Origin: Chitinophaga pinensis
GTDB lineage: Bacteria; Bacteroidota; Bacteroidia; NS11-12g; UBA9320
Reading direction: 5' to 3'
NCBI GenBank assembly: GCA_945890595.1
Contig: CAMDCQ010000118.1
Span: forward strand, 1 to 7,400
Length of the DNA: 7,400 nt
Made by a program: the position numbers and the translations under genes. Under the pieces are notes generated by a model. It saw only the letters and a list, made by a program, of their open reading frames with translations, had not been told where the DNA came from and did not search any database. Shown piece by piece: positions 1 to 5,133 of the stretch (the first letter of the stretch is position 1; every line of letters starts with the position of its first letter).

Positions 1-514
1 GGCTATAAGGCGTATTTCTATCAATAGTTGCTCTGTATCTGTTATCAATTAGATTAATTAGTTCAGTACTCGCAAATTCGATTTTTCGATATTGAGCACT
101 TTGAAATCCGCTAGCTGGTGTAAGCGTATGTCTGAATTTTTGGTACTGATCCATACTCATGCCATCTCCCATCACTTCAAATGACGAAGCTAATACATCC
201 ACATACCTACTCACGCGGTATAGTTTTTCAGCAAAAAAGTCTACTGTAAGATTTTGATTTTTAGATACTTGTTCTATTTCCCAAAGCATCATTTTAAAAA
301 GCAACTCATTCACTTGATGATACATTATAAACACCATCTCGTCAGGATATGAGGTGCGCTGCTGCTGTAAACTTAACAGGGCATCAGTCTTAATGTAATC
401 CCAATAGGTAATATAATTAGCTGCTAGTAAGCCTTCTAGGTGTGTATCTAAGTCCTGACCCGTTGCACTAAACTTGGCTTCTAACTGTTCAAGAAGTTTT
501 TCTCTTTTGCTCAT
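1..514 (-). CDS. kynA: Tryptophan 2,3-dioxygenase, N-terminal part (3' end beyond window)
   Basis: This is the first 171 codons of a heme-dependent tryptophan 2,3-dioxygenase, which opens the indole ring of L-tryptophan to give N-formylkynurenine, the first step of the kynurenine pathway in the cytoplasm. I see the family's signature blocks in order: WDYIKTDALLSLQQQRT near residues 38-53, PDEMVFIMYHQVNELLFK near 57-74, and FRHTLTPASGFQSAQYRKIE near 127-146. By comparison with the human and Xanthomonas enzymes, His66 matches the distal active-site histidine and Arg143 the arginine that holds the substrate carboxylate. The proximal heme histidine lies further on, outside the window. The ATG at 514-512 is the natural start: it begins a Lys/Glu-rich helix shortly before conserved sequence. 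No clear Shine-Dalgarno precedes it. It lies 55 bases after the outer-membrane protein gene. The family call is firm from motif matching; neighbouring kynurenine genes cannot be seen. Confidence 0.93.
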   Translation of the reverse strand, partial: MSKREKLLEQLEAKFSATGQDLDTHLEGLLAANYITYWDYIKTDALLSLQQQRTSYPDEMVFIMYHQVNELLFKMMLWEIEQVSKNQNLTVDFFAEKLYRVSRYVDVLASSFEVMGDGMSMDQYQKFRHTLTPASGFQSAQYRKIEFASTELINLIDNRYRATIDRNTPYS

Positions 515-569
515 TTTGCAGCAAAGAAAGGTTATTTCGTAAAAACTAAATTAGGATATCAATCCACAA

Positions 570-1298
570 TTATAAAATGTAGGATAATTGAATGGCTAAA
601 CGCACATTCGACTCCAAATTGTTCGTCCTGTTATACAGTGAACCATAACGAATTCGAGTATCATCTGGATACAAACTAAAATTGAGCTTAGGAATGAGTT
701 TAAAGTGCTCATTCATCGTAAATACCGCTCCCAACTCACCATTAAACACCGGAACTATGGAGTTGTATTGCATTGATCTTGGGGTTAAAAAAGTGCCTTG
801 CAATATGGTTTGTCTTCCCCACAAACCCGAAGATAGTGAGTCCGTTTCAACAAAACAGGTGTAGTTATTTTCAGCAATGGCTATTTTATTAAAAAACGTA
901 TGGATAGACACTGAACCAAAAAGCGTAAATAATTCAGATTTTTTTTCGGTACTTAGCCCAAAACGTATCCCGTTGGATGTTGTTTTAATCACCTGAGACT
1001 TACCAAGAGCCGGATTGTCTTTTGAATGATTATGTAAAACCAAACTGTTAAACGTCCAATACTGATTGGCCTCGTCAAAGTATTGAATCCAATTATTATT
1101 TTGGGAAAGCCTACTGTAGGCCACCATAAACTGAATGGGCTTCTCTTTTTTGCTTAATTTAACCCCTATTTCTTGAGGAACACTAAAATCAGCATTACTA
1201 AAAGGAGCATTTACAAATAACTCGATATGTGCGCTGTCTAGTTGCGCAAGTCCCGTGAATGTAAAGCCAAGAAAAATAGCTAAGGGATAAAATCTCAT
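570..1298 (-). CDS. Exported protein, probable outer-membrane beta-barrel, unknown function
   Basis: This encodes 242 residues. The N-terminus (MRFYPLAIFLGFTFTGLAQ) is a type I signal peptide with probable cleavage around residue 19. There is no lipobox cysteine, so it is not a lipoprotein. The mature part alternates polar and aromatic/hydrophobic residues in many short stretches (for example FMVAYSRL, GIRFGLST, LFTLFGSVSIHTFF, KLNFSLYPD). It closes with RLAIQLSYIL, typical of the last strand of Bacteroidota outer-membrane barrels. I do not recognise a specific family. It begins 26 bases after the aquaporin gene on the same strand, so it may be the last gene of the arsenic operon. It may equally be an unrelated neighbour: a TATTTTTG sequence at 1316-1309 could serve as its own promoter, though that would leave almost no leader. 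The ATG at 1298 is supported by the signal peptide that follows. The coding call is firm, the barrel call is inference. Confidence 0.75.
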   Translation of the reverse strand: MRFYPLAIFLGFTFTGLAQLDSAHIELFVNAPFSNADFSVPQEIGVKLSKKEKPIQFMVAYSRLSQNNNWIQYFDEANQYWTFNSLVLHNHSKDNPALGKSQVIKTTSNGIRFGLSTEKKSELFTLFGSVSIHTFFNKIAIAENNYTCFVETDSLSSGLWGRQTILQGTFLTPRSMQYNSIVPVFNGELGAVFTMNEHFKLIPKLNFSLYPDDTRIRYGSLYNRTNNLESNVRLAIQLSYIL

Positions 1299-1324
1299 AA
1301 GGATGAAACAAAAATAGAATAAAA

Positions 1325-2098
1325 TTAGCGCATGCTCATTATTCTCTTAAACAAGAACGCAGCGGCAGCTCCACCCAACATGGGCGACACTATATAAACC
1401 GTAAAAAAACTCCAACGCACTGCAGGAAACGCCGCTTCACCCCAACCGCTAAAATACGCCACCAAGCGTGGTCCGAAGTCGCGTGCTGGATTGATACCTG
1501 CTTGTGTATAAGGAGCCAAGCACAGTATAATACCTCCTACCAACAAGCCAATAAGCACAGGTACCCATTTATGAAAGCGCCACTCTTTAGCACTGAGTAT
1601 AAAAATAACCAATACCAACACAAACGTTCCAATGCCCTCTGCAACACCCGCTTTTAATGAGGAAACTTGAAGCGAAGACTCATATCCTGGATTTGGAAAA
1701 AACTCACCAAACATGACCGCAGAATGGTACGAGTTAACCTCTCCTCTCACCAGTGCTTGTGCGTGTTCAAATGCCTGTAGATCTTTGTTAATCAGAGCAT
1801 ACAAAACAAAAGAAGCGAATACGGCACCCGCTAATTGAGCTAAAAAATACATCGGTACATTGAGCCATTTTGTTTTTTGCGAAATAGCCATTGCTAAGGT
1901 TACTGCTGGATTTAAATGTGCATGACTAAATCCTTTTACCGTATAAATAGCCAATGTCACAGCAACACTCCACATCAGAGCTACCTGCCAAAGTGATAAT
2001 GGGTAATACAGTACTGCAATAGCTACCGACCCACAACCCATAAAAACCATCAAAGAACTTCCTATAAATTCTCCAAAAACATCGTGGTATTTTTTCAT
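1325..2098 (-). CDS. MIP-family aquaglyceroporin, likely arsenite channel (GlpF/AqpS-like)
   Basis: This 257-residue inner-membrane channel has six hydrophobic segments and both NPA half-helices: HLNPAVT (NPA at 63-65) and INPARDFGPR (NPA at 203-205). The Asp after the second NPAR marks the glycerol-conducting branch rather than strict water channels. Aligned by eye with E. coli GlpF, the selectivity filter keeps Trp43 (GlpF W48) and Arg206, but GlpF Phe200 is Ala200 and Gly191 is Ile191. Its ATG overlaps the stop of the arsenate reductase gene as ATGA, so translation is almost certainly coupled to arsC. GlpF-type channels carry arsenite as neutral As(OH)3, and in Sinorhizobium meliloti AqpS sits in an ars operon and lets arsenite out. 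The same role is inferred here, since no ArsB or Acr3 gene lies in the operon. A general glycerol or polyol channel is the alternative. Family call firm, substrate inferred from context. Confidence 0.92.
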   Translation of the reverse strand: MKKYHDVFGEFIGSSLMVFMGCGSVAIAVLYYPLSLWQVALMWSVAVTLAIYTVKGFSHAHLNPAVTLAMAISQKTKWLNVPMYFLAQLAGAVFASFVLYALINKDLQAFEHAQALVRGEVNSYHSAVMFGEFFPNPGYESSLQVSSLKAGVAEGIGTFVLVLVIFILSAKEWRFHKWVPVLIGLLVGGIILCLAPYTQAGINPARDFGPRLVAYFSGWGEAAFPAVRWSFFTVYIVSPMLGGAAAAFLFKRIMSMR

Positions 2099-2700
2099 TT
2101 CAACTGAGCAAATACATATTTCATCTCTGTAGCAATTTGCTTACTTCGAGCTGCGTACACCTGCGCTTGTTCGGCTGTCCCATCACTTGCCTTGGGATCG
2201 TTATAAGTGACCGAAATTCGAGTTGCATTTGGAATTATGGGACAATTTGCGTCTGCGTCGTCACACGTCATTACCGCAGCAAAATGGGAAGACGGATTCA
2301 CCGCATCGTCGTAAGTCTTAGAAAACAAGTGCATCGGCGGCATTACATCTGAATAGTGTAAGGTAACCAAGGGGTTAGGACTATCATCCGACACTAGCAC
2401 CTTAAAACCTGTGGTAACGAATGTTTGTATAATCATCGAATAAACAGCCGTTGCTTCTGTTCCGCCGGAGTAACATGTTACGTCTTTTACGTTAAAATAG
2501 GCGGCCATCGTTTGTGCCCACACTTGACATAAATGACTTCTTCGGCTATTGTGCGTGCAAATAAAATGAAGATGGATGAATTCATTTGCATCCTTCTTAG
2601 CTTGTATAAAGTGGATTAGTGGGTCCAACTGAAGCAGTCTTTCTGGAGCAAGTGCATCCATTTCAAGCTGTTTAATAAATTCAGATAACGCGTTGTTCAT
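2095..2700 (-). CDS. arsC: Arsenate reductase, thioredoxin-coupled LMW-phosphatase type
   Basis: The protein (201 residues) has the low-molecular-weight tyrosine phosphatase fold used by thioredoxin-linked ArsC to reduce arsenate to arsenite in the cytoplasm. The phosphate loop is CTHNSRR (CX5R, Cys48 to Arg54), followed by SHLCQVWAQ. The two redox-shuttle cysteines are kept in CDDADANCP (Cys146 and Cys153), with the same seven-residue step as Cys82/Cys89 of the Bacillus subtilis enzyme. NDP around residues 167-169 supplies the likely general-acid Asp. All three catalytic cysteines are therefore present. Compared with the roughly 139-residue Bacillus enzyme there is about 38 extra residues at the N-terminus and an insertion of about 26 between the loop and the shuttle pair. 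The loop reads THNSRR where the classical one reads TGNSCR. It starts 60 bases after the DUF6428 gene and overlaps the channel gene by ATGA. Some databases label such proteins only as tyrosine phosphatases, but the shuttle pair and the operon favour ArsC. Confidence 0.88.
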   Translation of the reverse strand: MNNALSEFIKQLEMDALAPERLLQLDPLIHFIQAKKDANEFIHLHFICTHNSRRSHLCQVWAQTMAAYFNVKDVTCYSGGTEATAVYSMIIQTFVTTGFKVLVSDDSPNPLVTLHYSDVMPPMHLFSKTYDDAVNPSSHFAAVMTCDDADANCPIIPNATRISVTYNDPKASDGTAEQAQVYAARSKQIATEMKYVFAQLK

Positions 2701-2760
2701 GTTTGTTTTAATGGATTATTCTTGTTAGGATAGTTTACATCAACGAAAAAACATCTAAAA

Positions 2761-3240
2761 TTAACAGCATCCTCCACCAGGAGTACACGCTACTGTGTTA
2801 TCTCCTAAAGAAGATAAACTCTTTCTTGTTCTATCCTTTATTGCATCTATGCCACACAACTCAGTCGCTAGACAGTCTGTTTTCGTTCCTTGTAAGGTAA
2901 ACTTAGTTCCATCAAAGTCCAAGGCAAACCTTCCCACTGTATCAGCCACTTGGTACTCTACTTCTACATCCAAATCCTCCCCTTCAAAAAGCGGAAGAGA
3001 TGAGTTGATAATGTTCAAGAACTTCTCAGCCTTCAGTCTGTGGTCGGTATCTACACTGGTCCATAATTGAAGCAGTACTTTCTTATCTTGGTGTTTTTTC
3101 GCTCCGCAATCTATAAATGTTTTAGTAGCTAAGCCTATTTCGGTAAGGTGACAGTGAGCGGGCACAAAAGTTCCGTTGGGTAGCACAAAGGGAACCTCGT
3201 CCATCGTTTTTAGTGTTTCTTGAAGCTGTGATATTTTCAT
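2761..3240 (-). CDS. DUF6428-like protein of arsenic operons, C-terminal Cys-Cys
   Basis: A 159-residue soluble protein with no signal peptide or membrane segment. It resembles the uncharacterised DUF6428 family, which I know from Bacteroidota ars clusters. Supporting blocks are VPAHCHLTEIG (26-36), TFIDCG (41-46) and DTDHRLKAEKFLNII (64-78). The PAHCHLTE stretch, with His29, Cys30 and His31, could be a metal-binding site, but that is a guess. There are seven cysteines: 30, 45, 123, 129, 152, 158 and 159. The protein ends in TPGGGCC, a flexible glycine-rich tail carrying a vicinal cysteine pair; vicinal thiols bind trivalent arsenic well. Position between arsR and arsC suggests an accessory role such as sensing, sequestering or handing over arsenite, but no function is demonstrated. 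The start at 3240 follows an A-rich leader 12 bases after the stop of the small ORF upstream. Family call from remembered motifs, so a profile search should confirm it. Confidence 0.75.
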   Translation of the reverse strand: MKISQLQETLKTMDEVPFVLPNGTFVPAHCHLTEIGLATKTFIDCGAKKHQDKKVLLQLWTSVDTDHRLKAEKFLNIINSSLPLFEGEDLDVEVEYQVADTVGRFALDFDGTKFTLQGTKTDCLATELCGIDAIKDRTRKSLSSLGDNTVACTPGGGCC

Positions 3241-3252
3241 GATGTTTTTTAG

Positions 3253-3375
3253 TTATGGGTAGGTGATTTTCATTCCAAATCCATCTTCGATTTCTTCCCT
3301 CGTATTCACCAAATGGTTGCCCGTTGGATTGAAACTGGAATGCCTGTTTTGTATCGAGAAGTCAGCAACACCCAT
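3253..3375 (-). CDS. Small ORF (40 codons) between arsR and DUF6428, hypothetical
   Basis: An ATG at 3375-3373 lies inside the last codons of arsR in a different frame (14 bases of overlap including the arsR stop). It opens 40 codons that end at a TAA, 12 bases before the DUF6428 start. It therefore fills exactly what would otherwise be the longest gap inside the ars operon (121 bases). The peptide is hydrophilic, without cysteines or a membrane segment; recognisable stretches are FSIQNRHSSFNPTGNHL and NTREEIEDGFGMKITYP. Base composition is richer in G+C than the other spacers, which fits coding or formerly coding DNA. I do not recognise a family. It may be a true coupled micro-gene or the leftover end of a deleted gene. 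The arsR frame is also free of stops through this stretch, so openness alone is weak proof. Confidence 0.35.
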   Translation of the reverse strand: MGVADFSIQNRHSSFNPTGNHLVNTREEIEDGFGMKITYP

Positions 3376-3694
3376 CTATTTGGTCTATTTTAAGGTTAAA
3401 AAAGTGTTCTAAAGAAGATTTTATTTCTTGCCATTTAATGGGATTAATGCAGTAGCATACGCTTGTACCTTCTATGGTTCCTTGTAATATGCCCATGTTT
3501 TTCAACTCCTTAAGGTGCTGAGATATAGTGGCTTGAGCAAGTCCAATTTCATTCACCAAGTCTCCGCAGACGCAACCTTGAGTCATCGCAATTTGCTGCA
3601 GTATGGCAATGCGTGCAGGATGACCAAGTACTTTGGCTATTGCTGCTATCTCGTTTTGATTGTCAGTAAATATATCTGTCCGCGTTACTCCCAT
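3362..3694 (-). CDS. arsR: ArsR/SmtB-family arsenic-responsive repressor
   Basis: A 110-residue winged-helix repressor. Residues 16-36 (EIAAIAKVLGHPARIAILQQ) are the family's opening helices and residues 51-70 hold the recognition helix (LAQATISQHLKELKNMGIL), followed by the wing around residues 71-83 (TIEGTSVCYC). Cysteines fall in three pairs: Cys41/Cys43 in GCVCGD, at the place of the E. coli ELCVCDLC metal site, Cys80/Cys82 in the wing, and Cys109/Cys110 at the very end. Binding of arsenite to such cysteines is expected to release the repressor from DNA. It is the first gene of the ars operon and presumably represses itself. The ATG at 3694 follows an AT-rich leader with a candidate promoter and two direct repeats about 30 to 70 bases upstream. 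Family call is firm; arsenite or antimonite as the ligand is inferred from cysteines and from arsC downstream. Confidence 0.92.
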   Translation of the reverse strand: MGVTRTDIFTDNQNEIAAIAKVLGHPARIAILQQIAMTQGCVCGDLVNEIGLAQATISQHLKELKNMGILQGTIEGTSVCYCINPIKWQEIKSSLEHFFNLKIDQIDGCC

Positions 3695-3724
3695 TATTTA
3701 TTCATTGCAATATTACGATTAAAT

Positions 3725-3766
3725 AATAAATACCATACCCTAATTTACGTTGAACGAATAAATACC
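3725..3766 (-). repeat. Two 10-bp direct repeats upstream of arsR, candidate operators
   Basis: GGTATTTATT occurs twice on the minus strand, at 3766-3757 and 3734-3725, with starts exactly 32 bases apart, about three helical turns. One copy lies between the candidate -33 and -7 boxes and the other near the expected transcription start. A related GAATAAATA in opposite orientation sits at 3706-3698, just before the arsR start. Position and spacing suit binding by ArsR dimers, but AT-rich repeats can arise by chance. Confidence 0.4.
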
Positions 3767-3769
3767 AAA
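3740..3769 (-). promoter_or_regulatory. Candidate promoter of the ars operon
   Basis: On the minus strand, TTTG at 3769-3766 is followed after 18 bases by TAAATTAG at 3747-3740. This matches the Bacteroidota pattern TTTG-N17-23-TAnnTTTG with one mismatch in the -7 box. Transcription would start near 3733, giving an arsR leader of about 40 bases. A competing -7 candidate, TAATATTG at 3712-3705, is closer to the gene but lacks a clear upstream box. Confidence 0.4.
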
Positions 3770-3903
3770 CCGCGAAATGGTAGAATACTGTAATAAAATA
3801 GCAATTACTGCGCGTAGTTTTACCACATGAAAATGGACAGAATCGCAGCAAAAAAATGTTAGTTTGATGGATAAAACATATACTCTCTGTTTTTACCAAA
3901 AAG

Positions 3904-3988
3904 TGCTCACGACTGGATTCGAACCAGCACGTCCTAAGCGGACACCAGCCCCTCAAGCTGGCGTGTCTACCAATTTCACCACGTGAGC
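3904..3988 (-). tRNA. tRNA-Leu(GAG)
   Basis: The 85-base minus-strand sequence folds as a class II tRNA. The acceptor stem is GCTCACG paired with CGTGAGC, with discriminator A at 3904. The anticodon stem CCAGC/GCTGG encloses the loop TTGAGGG, so the anticodon is GAG at 3954-3952, reading CUC and CUU leucine codons. A long variable arm (TGTCCGCTTAGGACG region) and the T arm GGTTCGAATCC confirm leucine type. The CCA end is not encoded; the genome continues with CTTTTTGG. It stands alone between smpB and arsR. Confidence 0.96.
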
Positions 3989-4090
3989 AATTAATTTGTG
4001 GTATTCAATGAATATGAAGTAGATATGAAGGTAATGTGTCTACTTCTGCAAGAGTAAAAATTGTGGTTTAATACTCTTTTTTATCAGGTG

Positions 4091-4098
4091 CAAATATA
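4091..4098 (-). promoter_or_regulatory. Candidate -7 box for the tRNA-Leu gene
   Basis: TATATTTG on the minus strand is an exact match to the Bacteroidota -7 consensus TAnnTTTG. It lies in the 155-base spacer between smpB and the tRNA, about 100 bases before the mature tRNA 5' end. No convincing TTTG -33 element is found at the right distance. It would give the tRNA its own promoter independent of smpB. Confidence 0.35.
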
Positions 4099-4143
4099 AT
4101 CCGTGAGTTTAGTTGTCACCGATGATTTTATATTTTTTTCGAA

Positions 4144-4605
4144 CTATTGATACCTGCTTATTTCGCGTTGTACATCCTTATCTTTTAAGCTTTCACGCTT
4201 ATCGTGATACTTTTTACCTCGTGCAATCGCAATTTCTACTTTGGCAAAACCCTTTGGTGAAATGAATACTTCAATAGGCACAATAGTATTTCCCTGATCT
4301 TTAAGTTTATTGTTGATTTTTTTGAGTTCATTTTTGGTCAACAAGAGTAATTTCTCACGGTCAGGATTTTGCAGCATATAACCGGCATTTTTAAATTCTG
4401 AAATACGCATGCCTTTTATCCGGAGAATACCTTTGCTATCGATATAACAATAGGCCTCACTAATACTTACTTTTTTAGCGCGAATGGATTTGATCTCTGG
4501 ACCCGTAAGCACAATCCCAGCTTCATATCGTTCCTCAAGCGCAAATTCAAAAGAAGCTCTCCTGTTTTTGGTAATACTGGTATCTCGTTCCTTTTTTTTA
4601 GCCAC
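4144..4605 (-). CDS. smpB: SsrA-binding protein SmpB
   Basis: SmpB binds tmRNA and brings it to ribosomes stalled on broken messages, so that the nascent peptide is tagged and the ribosome freed. The 153-residue length is normal for the family. Visible family blocks are NRRASFEFALEERYEAGIVL (14-33), GPEIKSIRAKKVSISEAY (35-52), the LLLLTKNELKK region (86-96), NTIVPIEVFISPKGFAKVEI (106-125) and the basic tail ARGKKYHDKRESLKDKD. The usual GTE(V/I)KS is GPEIKS here, a mild departure. Translation starts at GTG (4605-4603), 8 bases inside the end of the thioesterase gene. This start is supported by the conserved length and by AAAGGA at 4620-4615, nine bases upstream, one of the few good Shine-Dalgarno-like sequences here. 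No obvious terminator hairpin follows. The tmRNA gene itself is not in the window. Confidence 0.96.
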   Translation of the reverse strand: MAKKKERDTSITKNRRASFEFALEERYEAGIVLTGPEIKSIRAKKVSISEAYCYIDSKGILRIKGMRISEFKNAGYMLQNPDREKLLLLTKNELKKINNKLKDQGNTIVPIEVFISPKGFAKVEIAIARGKKYHDKRESLKDKDVQREISRYQ

Positions 4606-4996
4606 TGTTCGCCGTCCTTTCTAGTGATTCTAATTGATCTGCATCTAATATTTTCTGCCCAGTTTCACCCACAGCAATTAGCCTATTACCTACTTTAGCG
4701 GTGAACGTACAAACTACCTCGTTAATATTCACACTTTTTAAGGTTGCGATAAAACGAACTTCATCACCAATTTTTGCAGGTGCTTTATGCTGAATATTAA
4801 CATACGTACCTATACCCTCTTCCTCAATTTCTTTCATATCAAGTACAAATAATCTACATGTCCATTCGGCATCTCGGGCTAGCGCAAACGTGGCGTAATA
4901 AGGATGCACTACTACCCCATTAAATTTGGCAACATCTCCTTTTGCTACTACTCTATAATATTCCTTGGTATCCCCGTATTTAAATATTTGTTTCAT
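4598..4996 (-). CDS. Hotdog-fold acyl-CoA thioesterase, FlK (fluoroacetyl-CoA thioesterase) type
   Basis: A 132-residue cytoplasmic protein with the single hotdog-domain pattern: a central helix (TFALARDAEWTCRLFVL, residues 36-52) followed by beta strands GIGTYVNIQHKAPAKIGDEV (61-80) and later strands to about residue 118. Thr36, Glu44 and His70 fall at the same spacing (8 and 26) as the catalytic Thr42, Glu50 and His76 that I recall for FlK of Streptomyces cattleya. This supports an active acyl-CoA thioesterase. The natural substrate is unknown; the fluoroacetate activity of FlK should not be assumed. The start codon forms ATGA with the stop of the decayed upstream reading frame, and its 3' end overlaps smpB by 8 bases, so it is translated as part of the mutS2-smpB operon. 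A simple housekeeping thioesterase is most likely. Confidence 0.75.
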   Translation of the reverse strand: MKQIFKYGDTKEYYRVVAKGDVAKFNGVVVHPYYATFALARDAEWTCRLFVLDMKEIEEEGIGTYVNIQHKAPAKIGDEVRFIATLKSVNINEVVCTFTAKVGNRLIAVGETGQKILDADQLESLERTANSG

Positions 4997-5133
4997 TTTA
5001 CTGTAAATGCGTAGTCATTTTCATGGTTAAGTGTATTTTGATTAAGCACGGTGCAAAGGTCTTTAAATAATTCGGGATACCTCTGATTAAATTTCACTGG
5101 GGTTTCAAAAAAAAGAAAGCCACCAGATTCATT
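4993..5133 (-). pseudogene. Remnant coding stretch, resembles C-terminus of MtfA/M90 zinc peptidase
   Basis: Between mutS2 and the thioesterase gene, the mutS2 frame continues open for 46 codons past the mutS2 stop and ends in a TGA that overlaps the thioesterase ATG. The translation reads like real protein: FLFFETPVKF then RYPELFKDLCTVLNQNT. This matches the pattern of the last helices of MtfA (M90) zinc peptidases, where an EYFFExP segment precedes a PELY/LW block and ends near NQDP. The HExxH catalytic part is absent, and this frame has no ATG. An ATG at 5132-5130, one base after the mutS2 stop, opens a different frame (MNLVAFFF) that would join the open frame only if the run of eight T residues at 5114-5107 gained one T or the ribosome slipped by -1. 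The likeliest reading is a relic of a deleted peptidase gene. A frameshifted micro-gene of about 46 residues is the alternative. The family link is by eye only. Confidence 0.5.

Noticed and set aside
540..555. TAATTTAG-like -7 box before the tryptophan dioxygenase gene
   Set aside because: One mismatch to consensus and the nearest TTG is too close; a promoter is likely somewhere in this 55-base spacer but cannot be placed.
682..864. Plus-strand open frame inside the outer-membrane protein gene
   Set aside because: It is antisense to a gene with a clear signal peptide and barrel pattern, with no start signal of its own. The same applies to the plus-strand frames at 2137-2352, 2795-3070, 3515-3793 and 6860-7066, which lie opposite arsC, DUF6428, arsR and mutS2.
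1309..1316. TATTTTTG as a promoter -7 box for the outer-membrane protein gene
   Set aside because: It matches TAnnTTTG, but no -33 element lies at the right distance and the transcript would start only a few bases before the ATG.
3253..3361. Continuation of the arsR frame past its stop as a longer ArsR
   Set aside because: The frame is open for about 40 codons, but ArsR is complete at 110 residues, ends in the Cys-Cys pair typical of a metal-binding tail, and the extra translation resembles nothing I know.
3702..3956. Minus-strand 84-codon open frame overlapping the tRNA and the arsR leader
   Set aside because: It runs through most of the tRNA-Leu gene and the AT-rich promoter region; the translation is low in complexity and matches no family, so it is a chance frame.
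4050..4078. AT-rich hairpin AAGAGTA/TACTCTT followed by T residues on the plus strand
   Set aside because: The 7-bp stem has a 15-base loop and the T run lies on the strand with no gene to terminate; on the minus strand the sequence after the stem is GCAG. Not convincing as a terminator for smpB.
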